Shown here: positions 1-11,447 of the stretch, piece after piece | Numbering within the stretch: position 1 is the stretch's first letter | Layout of the letters: each line of letters begins with the position of its first letter | DNA from: Candidatus Contendibacter sp. | GTDB taxonomy: Bacteria; Pseudomonadota; Gammaproteobacteria; Competibacterales; Competibacteraceae | Length of the DNA stretch: 64,000 nt | Direction: 5' to 3' | Assembly: GCA_029624765.1 (NCBI GenBank) | Contig: JARSSO010000029.1 | Coordinates: forward strand, 1-64,000 | The notes under the pieces: model-generated | Told to the model about the DNA's origin: nothing | Databases searched by the model: none | What the model saw: the letters and a program-made list of their open reading frames with translations, nothing else | Made by a program: the position numbers and the translations under genes

Positions 1-812
1 CCGGCGCTGGCGGTTCCCGCGGCGGCGTCGCCGCCCAGCCGGCTCGAGCCGCCACCGGCGCCGCCGGTGGTTCCGGCGGCGGCGCTGCCGTTGGCCTGGA
101 AGCCGCCGCCGCCACCGCCAGCGCCGCTACTGTCGCCGTTGCCGCCAACACCGCCACAGGGGCTGACCCCACAGGGGAACGGACCCCCGAAGCCGCCGCC
201 GTTTTGGCCGGCCGGCGCGTCCTGGCCGATGCCGCCGCCCCCCCTACTAGAGCCGGAGGCGGTGCTGCCACCCGCGGCGGTGTTGGCGGTCAGGGTCGCG
301 CCGTCCAGGGTCAAAGCGCCCTGGTTGAAGATCGCTCCGCCCGCCCCCAGACCGCCACCACCAGCGTTGGCGTTGCCGCCCTTGGCGTAGCCGTTGCGCA
401 AGGTCAGGTTCTTCAGGGTCAGGCTGCCGGCCGCCAGGCCGTTGGTCAGCCCGCCGCTGATGTAGAACAGGCGGAATGGGGTGGCCGCGCCGGCGTCGCG
501 CTCGATGATGGCGCCATTGCCCTCGATGGTGATGGTGCTGCTGATCGCCGGCAGGGCATTGGGGCCGTACCAGTAGTTGTCGGGGGTGGTGAAGGTGTAG
601 GCGCAGCCGGCTGCCAGGTTGAGGGTGTCGGCTTCGCCATTGGCGTTGGCGGTGTTGATGGCGGCAATCAGTTGGGTGGTGTCGCAAGGCACCGAAATCG
701 TGGCCGCCCCCGCCGGGGTGGCCAGGCCGAGCAGTCCGCCCAGCAACAGCAGCCGGGGGAGCCGGTCGGTGGGGAACGGGGCAGCGGCGGGTATAGGGCG
801 ACGGGAGGACAT
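1..812 (-). CDS. Beta-helix type surface/exported protein, N-terminal part (runs off the window)
   Basis: Partial gene: it starts at the ATG at 812 and stays open to the window edge, giving about 270 residues. A GGAG-like ribosome site lies about 9 bases upstream. Residues about 16-36 form a hydrophobic signal-peptide core ending in an Ala-rich cleavage site. After that comes a segment of the type CDTTQLIAAINTANANGEAD, typical of right-handed beta-helix proteins, followed by Gly/Asn/Ala-rich repeats with GGGG stretches. Such proteins are exported and often surface-bound or autotransported. The C-terminus, which would show the anchor, is missing. The family call rests on composition and the N-terminal motif only. 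Confidence 0.7.
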   Translation of the reverse strand, partial: MSSRRPIPAAAPFPTDRLPRLLLLGGLLGLATPAGAATISVPCDTTQLIAAINTANANGEADTLNLAAGCAYTFTTPDNYWYGPNALPAISSTITIEGNGAIIERDAGAATPFRLFYISGGLTNGLAAGSLTLKNLTLRNGYAKGGNANAGGGGLGAGGAIFNQGALTLDGATLTANTAAGGSTASGSSRGGGGIGQDAPAGQNGGGFGGPFPCGVSPCGGVGGNGDSSGAGGGGGGFQANGSAAAGTTGGAGGGSSRLGGDAAAGTASA

Positions 813-893
813 GGAAAGATTCTCCTACTGGGGCGAGCGAGGCGCGATACCGAGAAGTATGGCAGGACTGACGGAGAAATCAGGGACGAGAGG

Positions 894-1043
894 TCACGCC
901 GTTTCGACCGCGAACCCGACCACGGCGCGTTGTTCCCGGCTGAACTCGACCCCGATCAGATGGATTGGCTGGCCCTCGGCGCGGTACTGGTCGGCGTAGC
1001 CCCGGTCCTTGATTTGCTGCAAGGCCCGGCCCCCGGGGTTGTA
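894..1043 (-). pseudogene. Remnant: C-terminus of a PDDEXK_9 / AAA-ATPase-like protein
   Basis: On the minus strand the sequence reads ALQQIKDRGYADQYRAEGQP, then IHLIGVEFSREQRAVVGF, and ends at a TGA (894-896). This is the usual C-terminal end of the AAA-ATPase-like/PDDEXK_9 family. An in-frame TGA lies two codons upstream of the conserved block (about 1047-1049) and no N-terminal part is present. Only about 50 codons remain, so this is a decayed fragment. An intact but differently ending family member lies at 55677-57440. Confidence 0.7.
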
Positions 1044-1057
1044 GTTTCAAAGACTTA

Positions 1058-1110
1058 CCCCCTCACCCTAACCCTCTCCCCCATGAATGGAGGAGAGGGG
1101 ACTGAACGGT
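1058..1110. repeat. REP-like palindromic repeat, CCCTCTCC...GGAGAGGG
   Basis: An inverted repeat with arms CCCTCTCC (1072-1079) and GGAGAGGG (1092-1099), preceded by the motif CCCTCACCCTAA. Related C/T-rich palindromes recur in the window near 5975, 10742, 18746, 19745 and 26044, all between genes. Confidence 0.6.
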
Positions 1111-1189
1111 TACCCGGCGAACAGTAATGTCCCTATTTTATTCTTCCGGGCGAACCGTGGGATCGTCTGGCGGAAATCTTCTCCCGATG

Positions 1190-1219
1190 GATGCCTGCCC
1201 GCGAGTAGGCTTCTATAAT
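1190..1219 (+). promoter_or_regulatory. Possible sigma70 promoter for the SWIM gene
   Basis: A perfect TATAAT at 1214-1219 lies in a short AT-rich patch about 58 bases before the chosen ATG of the SWIM gene. The -35 region is poor, so the assignment is tentative. Confidence 0.35.
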
Positions 1220-1276
1220 CAAAAAGTTAGTTTTAATCTTCTCGGGCATCAACGCAAACCCAGACAGGTTGCTTCC

Positions 1277-2665
1277 ATGGACTTCGTCACCCGCTACCGC
1301 CAACCCAGCCTTGTCGACGCGCAAGCCGGCCTCGTATTGGTCTTCATGGCGTCCACCGAACTGGTCGATGATCGACGGACCGATGCCGCCCTGCCCGCCA
1401 TTTTCTCCGGCCAGATCGCCCAACCGCTGGTCTTCCGCAATTTGCTGCTCGGTCTGCGGCAGACGGTGGAATCGCGCTTCTACCGGCCCGATCTGTGGCG
1501 CTTGCTGGATCCGGTCATCACTTCGGGCAACCAATTATTGCGGCTGGAGTGTTTCTCCAGTTGCGCCAGCGTCTACGCCCGCGCCGATTTCACCGAGAAC
1601 GCCTTTGCGGATGGCGCCTTCAACCGCAACGGCACCACCAACGTCGATTTCAACGCCGCCTTTCTCAATCATCTGGCGCAACTGCGGCCCGGCAAGCCGG
1701 CTCATTTCGAGATGGGCGAACAGTCGATCAAGCTCCAGTCGCAGCGGGGCGAGGCGGTGGAGCACAAGGTCAAATTGCCGGAACGCTGGATCAAGGGTTT
1801 TCTCCAGGTGCAGGCGGTGCATCGCCAGGCTCAACCCCTGTTCGAGCTGGATCGCCTCACCGCCGGCCAGTTGCTCACCCAGATTCCCGCCAGCACCCGA
1901 GGCGCGCTGTATCTGGTCCCGAAGCGCCACAAGCCGGAAATCCTCCACCGCCCGCCCGCTGGCAAGGGCGGTTTCATCGCGGTCACCGACGGCCATCGGC
2001 TACGGTTGCTCCAAGCCATCCTGCCGGATTTGCAAACGTTGCGCGTTTACCAGACCGAGGCGACCGGCGCGTCGCTGTGGGTGGCGGACACCGGCGCGGC
2101 CCAGTTCACGCTGGGGCTGTCGGGCGCGGCGGCGCACGGCTTCTCCGGCGACGGCGACGCGCTGCGCCAGTTGAGCGCGGCGGACATCGACGAAGTCGAT
2201 TTGGCGCTGGCCCGCGTCGCCGCTCACAGCCTCAATCATTTCACCGTCGCCGATTTGGCCCAGCATCAGGATTTGCCGCTACCGCGCGCCACCGAAATCG
2301 TGGACCGGCTGGCCCAGCAGGGCTTGCTGGGCTTCGACCGGGATCGCGACCGCTACTTCTACCGCCAGTTGCCGTTTCTGGTGGACGCCAAGCATCAGCC
2401 CGGCCGGCTGCAAGGTTCCCGAAGCCTGCTGGCGAGGGAGGCGGTCGAGATCGCGCGGCGCGAGCGGCGCGACGACGGCGAATTGATCGCCAACGGCTGG
2501 GTGCGCGGGGAAAGCGGTTATTACCAGGTCGCGCTGCGGGTGGACGCGCAAGGCTACTTGCGGGAAGGCCGCTGCACCTGCCCCTGGATCGAGCGACACG
2601 AACTGCGACGCGGCCCCTGCAAGCACCTGCTGGCGTTGCGCTTCGCGGCGGAGCAGACGCCGTGA
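1277..2665 (+). CDS. SWIM zinc finger domain-containing protein
   Basis: A 462-residue protein starting at ATG 1277 (MDFVTRYRQPSLVDAQAG). The frame is open 50 codons further upstream, but that part contains the promoter-like AT-rich patch. Near the C-terminus is a SWIM zinc finger: CTCPW, a spacer, then CKHLLALRF (CxCx(n)CxH). SWIM domains bind zinc and act in nucleic-acid or protein binding. The rest shows no domain I can name. The stop overlaps the GTG start of the next gene (GTGA), so the two are translationally coupled and probably work together. The molecular function is unknown. Confidence 0.8.
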   Translation: MDFVTRYRQPSLVDAQAGLVLVFMASTELVDDRRTDAALPAIFSGQIAQPLVFRNLLLGLRQTVESRFYRPDLWRLLDPVITSGNQLLRLECFSSCASVYARADFTENAFADGAFNRNGTTNVDFNAAFLNHLAQLRPGKPAHFEMGEQSIKLQSQRGEAVEHKVKLPERWIKGFLQVQAVHRQAQPLFELDRLTAGQLLTQIPASTRGALYLVPKRHKPEILHRPPAGKGGFIAVTDGHRLRLLQAILPDLQTLRVYQTEATGASLWVADTGAAQFTLGLSGAAAHGFSGDGDALRQLSAADIDEVDLALARVAAHSLNHFTVADLAQHQDLPLPRATEIVDRLAQQGLLGFDRDRDRYFYRQLPFLVDAKHQPGRLQGSRSLLAREAVEIARRERRDDGELIANGWVRGESGYYQVALRVDAQGYLREGRCTCPWIERHELRRGPCKHLLALRFAAEQTP

Positions 2666-5600
2666 GCGATGCGCTGTTTCAAACCCTGCTGCGCGAACTG
2701 TTCGAGGGCGACGACGACCGGCTGCGCGACATGTTGCGACCACTGACCGCCGAGCAGCGCAAGGCGCTGTTCGACCAGTTCGACGAGTTGTTCAAGGCGC
2801 TGCGCCGCGCTTGCCGTTACGAGCAGGAAGCGCGGCCGGCCAAGCTCGCCGATCTTTATCGAGCCATCCGGGAAGATCCGGTTGAATTTCTGCGCGATCA
2901 AGCGACCACGCTGGCCGCGCCGGGCGCGCTCAACAATCCGCAGGCGTTGCAAGGCGGCTTGTTTCAACAGCGCGCTTACGGCGCCTTGATGGCGTTCTAC
3001 AGCCGCTTGAATCTGCTGCTGGCGGGGCTGGCCGGCAAGGGTGGCGTGACGGGCGCGTTCAAGGCCAGTTCCCGGCAGCCGGTGCGGACGCAAAAGTTCG
3101 TCCTGTACGTGGGGCGGGTGTTGCTGGACCGGCCGGAACCCTGGATCGGCGAAGCCCTGGCGCGGGTGTTCGAGCAGGTGTTGAGTCGGGCGCGGTTCAC
3201 CGGCGGCGATCAGGGCGTGGCGCGACTGATGTTGGAAGCGCGCCAGCAACATCCCGAATGGACGGACGCGCTGGCGCCCTGGCTCGGGATGGCGATGCGC
3301 CGCGACGGCTTCTTCAGCCACGCACTGAAAGGTTTCGACTCCGCCATGATCCTGGCCGGGCTGGACTACGAGCCACCCGCTGGCGAAGGCTTTTTCGAAC
3401 CGCTGCTGGACGCGAGGGTCGTCGATACGCTGATCCGGCGACTCGCCGATGACCGCCTGCCGCGCGCCGATTTCCTGGCGCTGGTCGTGCGCAAGCTGCA
3501 AAGCCCGCTGCGGCCCCTGGTCGCCAAATGCTGGATCGAGATGTTCGGCCGCCTGGCGCCGACCGACGCCGAAATCCGGCTTCATGCCGGCGACTTCATC
3601 ACGATGCTCAACGCCCCCGCGCCGGCGGCCAGCAAGCTGGCGTTCGGCATCGTGGAACGGCATTTTCTGGAGGAAGCCGACCCGGCGGAACTGGTTGGAG
3701 CGCTGGGTTATGCGCTGCAAAACCCGGTGCAGGCGCTCGCCAAATCGGCCCTGCGCCTGCTCAAAAAGCAGGTCAAGGCCAGGCCCGAACTGACCCCATC
3801 CGCCTTGACTGCGGTCGCGAATGGCCTGAGCAGCCCCCACGCCGCGCTGCGGACCGAACTGCTGCGCTGGCTCGGGACATTCGAGCTACGGCATTTCGAC
3901 GAAGAGACGTTGCGGCCATTGCGGGAGACGGCGGCGGTGTTGCCTCCCGCCGAGCTTGCCCCCATCGCCCACTTACTCGCCGAACGTCCCGCGACTCCAT
4001 CGGACGGCGTGGATGAAGAAGGCCCTGATGGACGTTCCGATCTGTTGGCGGCGGTGGACGCGATCCGGCGCTGGGCGGAGGCCGATCCCGCCGATTCGCT
4101 GTCGCGCCGCCGGTTGGCGTTTTTGGACCATTATCTTGCGACCGGCCAGTGCGGCGAACTGGAAGCGACCGTTCCCGATCATTCGGCGGCGCTGTCGCCA
4201 CCCGATTTCGCGTTGCACGAGACGGCGGAAGCTTTGGCGCTCGACATCGCGCGGACTCGGGATCGTGTCTTCGCCCAGGCCGACTACGACCGCATTTTTG
4301 CGAGCATGTTGCGCTTCGCCGGTTCGGCCCGTTCCGAGCGAGTTAGCGCCATCCTTGCGCCGGTCCTGGATCAATTGGGCGAGTGGCGAGAAGGATCGCT
4401 GGAGGGGTCCGCGTGGTGGGGTCGGGGCGGAGAATTGTCGGCGCTGTTCTTGGCGGGAGCTTGGCGCGGCGAGGCGTTGCCGAGTTTTCCCAAGAACAGC
4501 CGGGGCGGGCAGTTGCTCGACAGCCAGTTCAAACCGGCCCAGCGGCGGCGATTGCAACACGTATCGACCCTGATGGCCGCCGGCCACGATGCGCTGCTGT
4601 CGACGCCGACCCACGCGGCGGGCTGGTTGGCGCCGGCGGTGTTCGCCGACCGTTTCAACGCGCTCCCGCCCTCCTTGCTCTACGCCGACGATCTCGGCGC
4701 GGCGCTCTACCGGTTGCCGGCATTGTCGGATCAACGGGCCGACGCCTGGGAGAAGATCACATCCCGCGTCGCGACCCTCGATCCCTCGCTGGCCGACCTG
4801 CTGGCGCTGGCGCTGGCGCCCGACGCCGCGATGGAATCCGCGCTCGACCGCTTGTTGCGTCGCCTTGAGACGCGACCACCGACCGAACCGCTGTTTCAAA
4901 CGCTGTCGGGCGGTTTTACGGGCGGCGGATGGGTTGAGGCGGTCCGCATCAAACTCGTTCAGCCGGATCCGAATACGGTCGAGAACGCGACGTTCCGGCT
5001 GTTCAGCGCGGCGTTGCGTTGCCGGTTCGGCCTGGAAGACGCGGCGATCGTCAAGCGCGCGCCCGAACTGCCGGAGCGGTTGGCCGCGACCCGGGGTTGG
5101 GTGGACACGTTGCTGGGCGGTCCAAAGACCGGCTCCGTCCTCTGGGTCGACCTGCTGTTCGCACCCCGGCCGGTGACGGAAGCGCTGGTTGGGCAGTTGC
5201 TTGCTTCGTTCCAGTCCGCCTTGATTCAGGAGACCGCGCACCCGCACCTGTGGCCGTACCTGTTGGCCAATCCCCATTATTTCGCAACGCCCGAGCTGAT
5301 TGCGGATCAGGCGTTTCGTTTTCCGCCGCTGGCGCAACGCCTGTTCGAGGCCGGGCTGTGCCGCCAGGGCCGGAAGGACGATTTCAACCGCGACGTGACC
5401 CTGAGGTTGCTGGCGCAGGGTCAGTCGCCGCAAGTGGATATCCGCCCGCATCTGGAGCGGCTGGCGCGCGGGTTGCTGGCGGAGCAAGCCCCGCAACGGG
5501 AAGTATGCGTCGATGTGTTCGTCCAGGGGCTGCGCGATGGCCGGGTTACGCCTACGGACCTGGCCGGCGCGCTGGCCAGTCAAATCAGAACCACGGAGCA

Positions 5601-5940
5601 GGGCTTCGCGCAACTGGATCAGGCGTTGGCGTCGTTGGGCGCCACGGGGGAGGCGGGACGGGCGACGGTGTTGCTGGCGCTGGAGCAGGTCATCGGCGGC
5701 GGCGTGGCGAAATTTTCGCCCCGCAAGCTGTCGCTGGCGCTGGACCGGCTGGCCGGCAGCCTGGACGAAACGCGGCGGGCCGTGCACGATCCGTCCGCCC
5801 GGCGGGAACTGGAACAATGGGCAGCGGCGAAGAAAAGGTCGGTCGCCCGCGACAAGGCGCGCGTTCTGGTTGCCCGATCCGGGGCCACCGATCAGCCGCC
5901 GCCGCCGGTGCTGGCCGTGGCGGCGCTGGAGCAATCCTGA
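2662..5940 (+). CDS. Large helical-repeat protein, DUF6493-like, partner of the SWIM protein
   Basis: A 1092-residue protein starting at GTG 2662 (VSDALFQTLLRELFEGDDDR), overlapping the upstream stop by four bases. The frame is open further upstream, but that part is a shadow of the SWIM gene. No signal peptide or membrane segment is evident. The whole length is rich in Leu/Ala helices resembling a HEAT-like solenoid, suggesting a scaffold. Length and coupling to a SWIM protein resemble DUF6493 proteins of other bacteria. I assign that family from memory of gene context, not from a profile. No catalytic motif was seen. Confidence 0.6.
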   Translation: MSDALFQTLLRELFEGDDDRLRDMLRPLTAEQRKALFDQFDELFKALRRACRYEQEARPAKLADLYRAIREDPVEFLRDQATTLAAPGALNNPQALQGGLFQQRAYGALMAFYSRLNLLLAGLAGKGGVTGAFKASSRQPVRTQKFVLYVGRVLLDRPEPWIGEALARVFEQVLSRARFTGGDQGVARLMLEARQQHPEWTDALAPWLGMAMRRDGFFSHALKGFDSAMILAGLDYEPPAGEGFFEPLLDARVVDTLIRRLADDRLPRADFLALVVRKLQSPLRPLVAKCWIEMFGRLAPTDAEIRLHAGDFITMLNAPAPAASKLAFGIVERHFLEEADPAELVGALGYALQNPVQALAKSALRLLKKQVKARPELTPSALTAVANGLSSPHAALRTELLRWLGTFELRHFDEETLRPLRETAAVLPPAELAPIAHLLAERPATPSDGVDEEGPDGRSDLLAAVDAIRRWAEADPADSLSRRRLAFLDHYLATGQCGELEATVPDHSAALSPPDFALHETAEALALDIARTRDRVFAQADYDRIFASMLRFAGSARSERVSAILAPVLDQLGEWREGSLEGSAWWGRGGELSALFLAGAWRGEALPSFPKNSRGGQLLDSQFKPAQRRRLQHVSTLMAAGHDALLSTPTHAAGWLAPAVFADRFNALPPSLLYADDLGAALYRLPALSDQRADAWEKITSRVATLDPSLADLLALALAPDAAMESALDRLLRRLETRPPTEPLFQTLSGGFTGGGWVEAVRIKLVQPDPNTVENATFRLFSAALRCRFGLEDAAIVKRAPELPERLAATRGWVDTLLGGPKTGSVLWVDLLFAPRPVTEALVGQLLASFQSALIQETAHPHLWPYLLANPHYFATPELIADQAFRFPPLAQRLFEAGLCRQGRKDDFNRDVTLRLLAQGQSPQVDIRPHLERLARGLLAEQAPQREVCVDVFVQGLRDGRVTPTDLAGALASQIRTTEQGFAQLDQALASLGATGEAGRATVLLALEQVIGGGVAKFSPRKLSLALDRLAGSLDETRRAVHDPSARRELEQWAAAKKRSVARDKARVLVARSGATDQPPPPVLAVAALEQS

Positions 5941-5968
5941 AGGGGCTTTCGCATGACAAGGCGGCGTT

Positions 5969-5996
5969 AAAAAACCTCTCCCGCAAGCGGGAGAGG
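5969..5996 (-). terminator. Rho-independent terminator of the lactate operon
   Basis: A perfect 10-bp stem (CCTCTCCCGC / GCGGGAGAGG, 5975-5996) with a two-base loop. On the minus strand it is followed by six T residues (A-run 5969-5974). It lies between the convergent ends of the helical-repeat gene and lldP and belongs to the same palindrome family as other repeats in the window. Confidence 0.8.
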
Positions 5997-6019
5997 AATT
6001 GCCACCCGACCTTAAAACG

Positions 6020-7699
6020 CTACCGCGCCACCGCCGGAATCATCCATTGCAGGTAATACGCCTGAATGTACGTGATGACGCCGATGATGGTGGCGAAGAA
6101 CAGGCTGTGTTTCAGCGTGAAGCGGAACAGATCCGACTCCTTGCCCACCAGTCCGGTCGCGGCGCAAGCGACCGCGATGGACTGCGGCGAAATCATCTTG
6201 CCGGTGACGCCGCCGGTGGTGTTGGCGGCAATGGTCAGGGTCGGATCGACGCCGATCTGTTGGGCGGTTACCTGCTGCAAGTTGGCGAATAGGGCGTTGC
6301 TGGAGGTATCGGAACCGGTCAGGAACACGCCGAGCCAGCCCAGGAACGGCGAGAAGAAGGGGAACAGCACGCCGGTCGCCGCGAAGGCCAGGCCCAGCGT
6401 CGAGGAAGCGCCGGAGTAATTGGCGATGAAGGCGAAACCCAGCACCAGGCCGATGGTGAAGATCGGCCGGGCCAGATCCACCAGGGTTTCCCAGAGCGTG
6501 ACGAAGAACGTCTTGACGTTGACGCCCAGAATAAACGCGCTGACGACGGCCGCCAGCAGAATGGATGTTCCCGTCGCCGACAGCACGTCGAACTTGTAAA
6601 CCGCCTCGTAGGGCGTGACCGTCTTGACGATCGGCACGGCTTTCATCACCAACTTGTCCAGGCCGGGGATTGGGAAACTGATCACGAACGCTTCGAGCAA
6701 GGCACCCTTGGCGAACAGCCCCTTGAACGCCGGCAGGGTCCAGATGGTGACCATGACGGTCAGCACGATGAACGGCGACCAGGCTTTAAAGATTTGACCG
6801 ATGCTGTACTCGGAATGGAGATGTTTGGACGATGTACTGGTTCCATTGCCGCCCGCGCCCTGGAAGGCGAAGTTTTCCTGGGGTTGCCAGACAAAGCGCA
6901 GGAACACGGTCAGGACGACCAGGCTGACCAGGGCGGAGGTGATGTCGGGCAGCTCGTAAGCCCAGTGGTTTGAGGTGTAATACTGAGTCAGCGCGAAAGC
7001 CGCCGCCGCCACGAAAATCGCCGGCCACGTTTCCCGCACGCCGCGCCAGCCGTCCATGATGAACACCAGCCAGAACGGGACGAACAGCGACAACAGCGGC
7101 AACTGCCGGCCCGCCATTTGACCAATCAGAAAGGGATCGACGCCGGTGACTTTTCCGGCAACCGTGATGGGAATCCCCAAGGCGCCGAACGCGACCGGCG
7201 CGGTGTTGGCGATCAGGCACAGGCCGGCGGCATAGAGCGGATTGAAGCCCAGACCCACCAGCAACGCGGCGGTAATCGCCACTGGGGCGCCGAATCCCGC
7301 CGCGCCTTCCAGAAACGCGCCGAAGCAGAAGCCGACCAGGACCATCTGCAAACGCTGGTCGCCGGTAATGGACAAGACCGAGGACCGAATGATCTCGAAC
7401 TGGCCGGTTTTGACCGTGAGTTTGTACAGAAACACGGCGGCCACGATGATCCAGGAAATCGGCCACAAGCCGTAGAGGAAGCCGTAGCCGGTCGCGGCCA
7501 GCGCCATCGAAGCGGGCATTTGATACACGACGATGGCGATGACGACGGCGAGAGCCACCGTGATCAAACCGGCGATATGGCCTTTCATTCGCAAGACGGC
7601 CAGCGCGACGAAGAAAAAGATGATCGGAATGGCGGCGACCAGGGCGGATAGCCACAGGTTGTCACCCAGCGGCGCGTAGATTTGGGTCCAGGGTTGCAT
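6020..7699 (-). CDS. lldP: L-lactate permease (LldP/LctP family)
   Basis: A 559-residue polytopic membrane protein, close to the E. coli LldP length. The start is ATG 7699 ([20 protein letters not shown]) behind a GAGGAG ribosome site. About a dozen hydrophobic helices are visible. Family hallmarks include [20 protein letters not shown] and [13 protein letters not shown]. It imports lactate by proton symport across the inner membrane. It is the last gene of the lutABC-dld-lldP unit, 137 bases after dld, and is followed by a strong terminator. A role in lactate uptake for the neighbouring dehydrogenases is very likely; glycolate may also be carried. Confidence 0.93.
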   Translation of the reverse strand: MQPWTQIYAPLGDNLWLSALVAAIPIIFFFVALAVLRMKGHIAGLITVALAVVIAIVVYQMPASMALAATGYGFLYGLWPISWIIVAAVFLYKLTVKTGQFEIIRSSVLSITGDQRLQMVLVGFCFGAFLEGAAGFGAPVAITAALLVGLGFNPLYAAGLCLIANTAPVAFGALGIPITVAGKVTGVDPFLIGQMAGRQLPLLSLFVPFWLVFIMDGWRGVRETWPAIFVAAAAFALTQYYTSNHWAYELPDITSALVSLVVLTVFLRFVWQPQENFAFQGAGGNGTSTSSKHLHSEYSIGQIFKAWSPFIVLTVMVTIWTLPAFKGLFAKGALLEAFVISFPIPGLDKLVMKAVPIVKTVTPYEAVYKFDVLSATGTSILLAAVVSAFILGVNVKTFFVTLWETLVDLARPIFTIGLVLGFAFIANYSGASSTLGLAFAATGVLFPFFSPFLGWLGVFLTGSDTSSNALFANLQQVTAQQIGVDPTLTIAANTTGGVTGKMISPQSIAVACAATGLVGKESDLFRFTLKHSLFFATIIGVITYIQAYYLQWMIPAVAR

Positions 7700-7836
7700 G
7701 GTGGGAGACTCCTCGGATGGTGGTTGACGACGACACGTTTTTTCCTTCCTGAAACCCCGCTCGGGCGAATCGCGGGCGCAAAAAGCCCCCAACCCACCCG
7801 CGTGGGCGTCCTTGAGAACTGGGAAATGCTAGGGAA

Positions 7837-10671
<2,835 letters not shown>

Positions 10672-10741
10672 CGGTGGTTGAGCCTCGTTTTGGTGGTGGA
10701 CGCGCTGGGCCGCGCGCTATTTTTTGTGTAACCGTCCACTT

Positions 10742-10755
10742 CCCGCTCCAGCGGG
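10742..10755. repeat. Short palindrome between lutC and dld
   Basis: CCCGCT-cc-AGCGGG, a 6-bp stem, lies in the 125-base gap between lutC and dld. It resembles the other C/T-rich palindromes. In the transcript it may form a hairpin that affects processing or stability, which is an inference. Confidence 0.45.
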
Positions 10756-10796
10756 AGCGGGTTGGGCAAGGGATGAATCAAGGAAGCTAAAGCGGG

Positions 10797-11447
10797 TTAA
10801 TCGTTTAGAATCAGCACGATCAACTCCTTGGGACCATGCACGCCGAAGGTCAGCACCAATTCGATGTCGGCGGTCTTGGACGGGCCGGAGATCAACAGGG
10901 CGTTGGTTGGCATTCCTTGCGCCCACCCTTCCCGATGGATGGCTTCAGCCAGGGAGCCATGAATCTTCGCCGCTTCCAGCACCGCGATGTGCAGCGCCGG
11001 CGCCAGCGACATCAAGCGCGGTTCGTCCGGGTTCGGCCACAGAATCAGGGCGCCCACATCAGCGAGTCCGCCCTTGGTCGAGGTGATGCTAGCGTCGATG
11101 GTGAACAGCCGTTCCTTACTCTGCTCCACCGCTTCGGTGTAACCGACCAGGGGCGGCAGGTCGCTTTCCCAGCTTTCCGCGAGTGTGGTTCCGATGAGGG
11201 TGGTTGGGGCGCATAGCAGGCCGTTCAACGAACGCTGGCGCAGCAGGTCCTTGAGGACGGTCGTCCAATTTTGGCTGTCGGTGACGACGACCTCGGCGTG
11301 CATGTTCTCCATCAGCCGCTTGAGTCGCGCCACCTTGTCGGCGCGGCCAAGTTCGGTTTCTGGCGCAACGGGTTCGGTCGCGGCAACGGTGTCTTGCGGC
11401 GCGACCGCGCGCAGTCTGGCGAGAATGTTGGCGCGGGCGTTACTCAT
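10797..11447 (-). CDS. lutC: Lactate utilization protein C (LutC/LldG)
   Basis: A 216-residue protein starting MSNARANILARLRAVAPQDT. It belongs to the LutC/YkgG (DUF162) family, with the typical C-terminal pattern of a conserved GP.TADIE motif (SGPSKTADIELVLTFGVHGP). With LutA and LutB it forms the iron-sulfur L-lactate dehydrogenase complex that oxidises L-lactate to pyruvate. Its start lies inside the 3' end of lutB (8-base overlap), indicating coupled translation. It is followed by dld. Confidence 0.9.
   Translation of the reverse strand: MSNARANILARLRAVAPQDTVAATEPVAPETELGRADKVARLKRLMENMHAEVVVTDSQNWTTVLKDLLRQRSLNGLLCAPTTLIGTTLAESWESDLPPLVGYTEAVEQSKERLFTIDASITSTKGGLADVGALILWPNPDEPRLMSLAPALHIAVLEAAKIHGSLAEAIHREGWAQGMPTNALLISGPSKTADIELVLTFGVHGPKELIVLILND

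Noticed and set aside
3973..5934. Long minus-strand frame of 653 codons
   Set aside because: It is antisense to the helical-repeat gene, rich in Arg/Gln, with no domain; a shadow of GC-rich codon usage.
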